Assembly: GCA_020226215.1 (NCBI GenBank) | Contig: CM035235.1 | Coordinates: 74,425,283 to 74,489,282 of the forward strand | DNA from: Sindora glabra | Lineage: Eukaryota; Streptophyta; Magnoliopsida; Fabales; Fabaceae | Length of the DNA: 64,000 nt | Direction of reading: 5' to 3' | In this document: piece by piece, positions 61,801 through 64,000 of the stretch | Layout: each line of letters begins with the position of its first letter | Position numbering within the stretch: position 1 is the stretch's first letter | Notes under the pieces: model-generated | What the model saw: only the letters and a program-made list of their open reading frames with translations | Database searches by the model: none | What the model was told of the DNA's origin: nothing | Made by a program: the position numbers and the translations under genes

Positions 61801-64000
61801 TGTATGCTCAACCAATTACATATTTTATAAGATATTCTTATAAAATTAGTTATATTTAAATAAAATACATCATTTTTTGATAATGATATACATTATAAAA
61901 TGTAATTATTGATTTAAAAATTATAATTTTTTGAAAAATTTATAACTTATTTCATAAATTTCATAACATAAAATAATAATTATAGTATTAAAATTTTAAA
62001 AATTATTATAAAATTTTATAAAAAATATAAATTTTATATAAAATATTATGAACTTTATAAAACTTGCAAAATTATATACATATATACATACACATGTACA
62101 TATACTATTAAGGTATTATGAAAGAATGTTCTTTTTATATAAAAAATAAATTAAATTAAATTAAATTAAATGCTATATGTTTTATTAAAAAGTAGGATGT
62201 CTCTATACTCACATTAAAACTTCATATTTTTTTAGAAATTTAGTTATAAATAATTAAGATAGTAAAAAATATTATATACATTCTATATTAAATATAAAAT
62301 GTTTCATAGATGATAATATCTCTTTTTTAAAAAAAATTATTTTCTATAATTTTTATAACTACAAATATCATCTTTTTAGTTGAAAAATATGAAAATGATA
62401 TATCATTTTTTTATTTATTTGTTTAGATCACCTTGAGATCTTATTACAAATTTTCTTATGATGTATTTGGGAGAGTGATCAAATGGAATAAAAAAGAAAA
62501 TTATAAATGTTAGTTAAAAATATTAATAAAAGAAATTTTTATTATTTTTAATGCATGAAAATAAAGTTAACTTATTTTTTCTTATTTCTTTCAATCCAAA
62601 TATAAAAAAAATTTAAAATCTAAAATTTTCAATTACTTTTCTTTTTTTTCTCGATCCAAAATTATGCTTATTCAAATAAGAAAATTAAAAATAAAAAACA
62701 GTGAGCAAATTACTGTGGACGGTAAAAAGTAATACCTTTATTTCTTTCATTTATTTATCAAAATTATTGCTTCTTATCGTAAATGAAATAAGAAAACAAA
62801 TATATTTTAAGGGATTGTGGTACTCTCTTCAAATAATATTACACGCTCTTCTCTTAAAACTTATAATATATTATATAAAATTTATAATTTTTTTAATAAT
62901 TTCATAATAAAATTTTAAATTATTGTGTTACAAGATCATTAATCTATATTATGAGATTTTATAAAAAAAATTATGAATTTTGTATTAACAATTAAATCTT
63001 ATATAATTTATGCCATATAAAAAATTATATATTTTATATTAAATATTATAAATTTTATAAAAAAATTTCATAAAACTCATAATAAATTATATTGATACAA
63101 TCATTTTTAAAAATAGTATCGAAGTACTCCTCATATTTTAAATATCAATCATTGACTTGCCCAATTAGTTCAGACCCTTGGAAAATATAGATTGCGCCAG
63201 GCTTTTAAAGTTTTGACGTTAAGCTCAACCTGCAATTCACTTGATTCCTCTATATCATTATTTTTAATTCATTCACGGCAAGGAAATTAAAATCTAGGAT
63301 TTTTAGAAGTTTTCTTTTCTCGCCAATCCTCGAGCTTCCTTATTTCTTCTAACAAAAAAAAAAAAACTTCTTTAGTCCTCTATTGATTGATATTACAAAA
63401 CTTCAAAACTTATATTTTCAATTTTGACAATCTAATTTAATTTGTGATAATACAATGTCACGTTACCTTCCTTGCAGGGAAGAAAATAGAAGGAAAAATT
63501 TTTAATTTTAAATTGGAGAAAAATTAGAAAAAAATTCAAAATTTAAATTGATTATAACAATATAATCATATATTTTATTTTTATATTTTCTTTCTTTATA
63601 TTCAAAAAAAGAAATAAATATTTAAAAATTTCTTCTTCTCGCATTTTCTTTCTCTTTATCTAAACAAAACCTAAAATAAAAAATAGTGAAAAACTCACGT
63701 AAAACCTTACATATTTCTATTTGCAGTTACAAATTTGGTAAAGATTATGATTAATGTCATAAATAAATAAGTTATTTATGAATAATTCGAATTTAATTTA
63801 TAAAAAAATTGATTCAAATGAGATAAATTTAAATTTAAATGAGCGGAATTAATGTAATTGACGAATCAATCTTAAACTTCATAATATAAAGTTGGTAATA
63901 TTTGTGAATTTAAATGAATTTTTATATATATTTTTACTTTCAATGTTATTTATAATATTATTACTTCATTTAATTATTATATATTTTGATGTTAACAAAA
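58867..64000. other. AT-rich intergenic DNA to the window end, no gene seen
   Basis: No frame longer than about 70 codons and none protein-like. A diverged ~145-base direct repeat occurs at about 59071-59215 and 59796-59945 (both contain 'catattaataattat' and 'acacatatcatga'/'acatatcatga'). A GA repeat lies near 61730-61745. No RNA gene recognised. Confidence 0.55.

Overview
The window is nuclear DNA of a flowering plant, most likely a eudicot. The evidence is AT-rich intergenic sequence, an intron-rich gene with plant-type UDP-N-acetylglucosamine pyrophosphorylase exons, single-exon CYP94A-type P450 genes, many MITE-like elements, and a Mutator-like (MULE) transposon insertion. I cannot name the species. 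Three genes look intact: two CYP94A fatty-acid omega-hydroxylase genes (12169-13722 and 24848-26401, both minus) and one 15-exon UDP-GlcNAc pyrophosphorylase gene (48477-56056, minus). Everything else that looks coding is broken: a 5'-truncated UAP copy, an intron-bearing eIF4A-III pseudogene plus its half copy, a CYP94A N-terminal fragment, and two decayed transposon genes.

Layout. 1-5870 is a diverged copy of about 44.94-51.55 kb, consisting of AT-rich spacer and then UAP exons 15 to 10. It stops inside UAP intron 9 and is fused to the 5' end of the eIF4A-III pseudogene (5895-9484). From 6894 to about 30913 there is a direct tandem duplication with a unit of about 11.34 kb. Each unit holds the 3' half of the eIF4A-III pseudogene, an AT-rich repeat with an embedded MITE, a promoter-like relic, one intact CYP94A gene, its upstream spacer and a 2.0-kb insertion. 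Unit 2 also carries a 1.3-kb insertion flanked by a short direct repeat. 31561-41952 is a MULE bounded by an 8-bp direct repeat; it carries a decayed mudrA gene. Inside it, 32443-36225 has its own related inverted termini and carries a decayed plant-mobile-domain (PMD) gene. 41.96-44.04 kb holds a MITE, a third copy of part of the spacer, and a CYP94A 5' fragment joined abruptly to that spacer. 44-48.5 kb is spacer with two insertions, followed by the intact UAP gene. 56.06-64 kb is AT-rich DNA in which I see no gene.

Reading the region as a whole: the order CYP94A - spacer - UAP, all on the minus strand, appears repeatedly in whole or part. This suggests an ancestral neighbouring pair that was segmentally duplicated and then reshuffled. 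The two CYP94A copies are almost identical except for a cluster of multi-base changes in the N-terminal third, which looks like gene conversion. The most unusual object is the MULE pair with palindromic GGCGCC-rich termini, one element carrying mudrA and the inner one a PMD gene.
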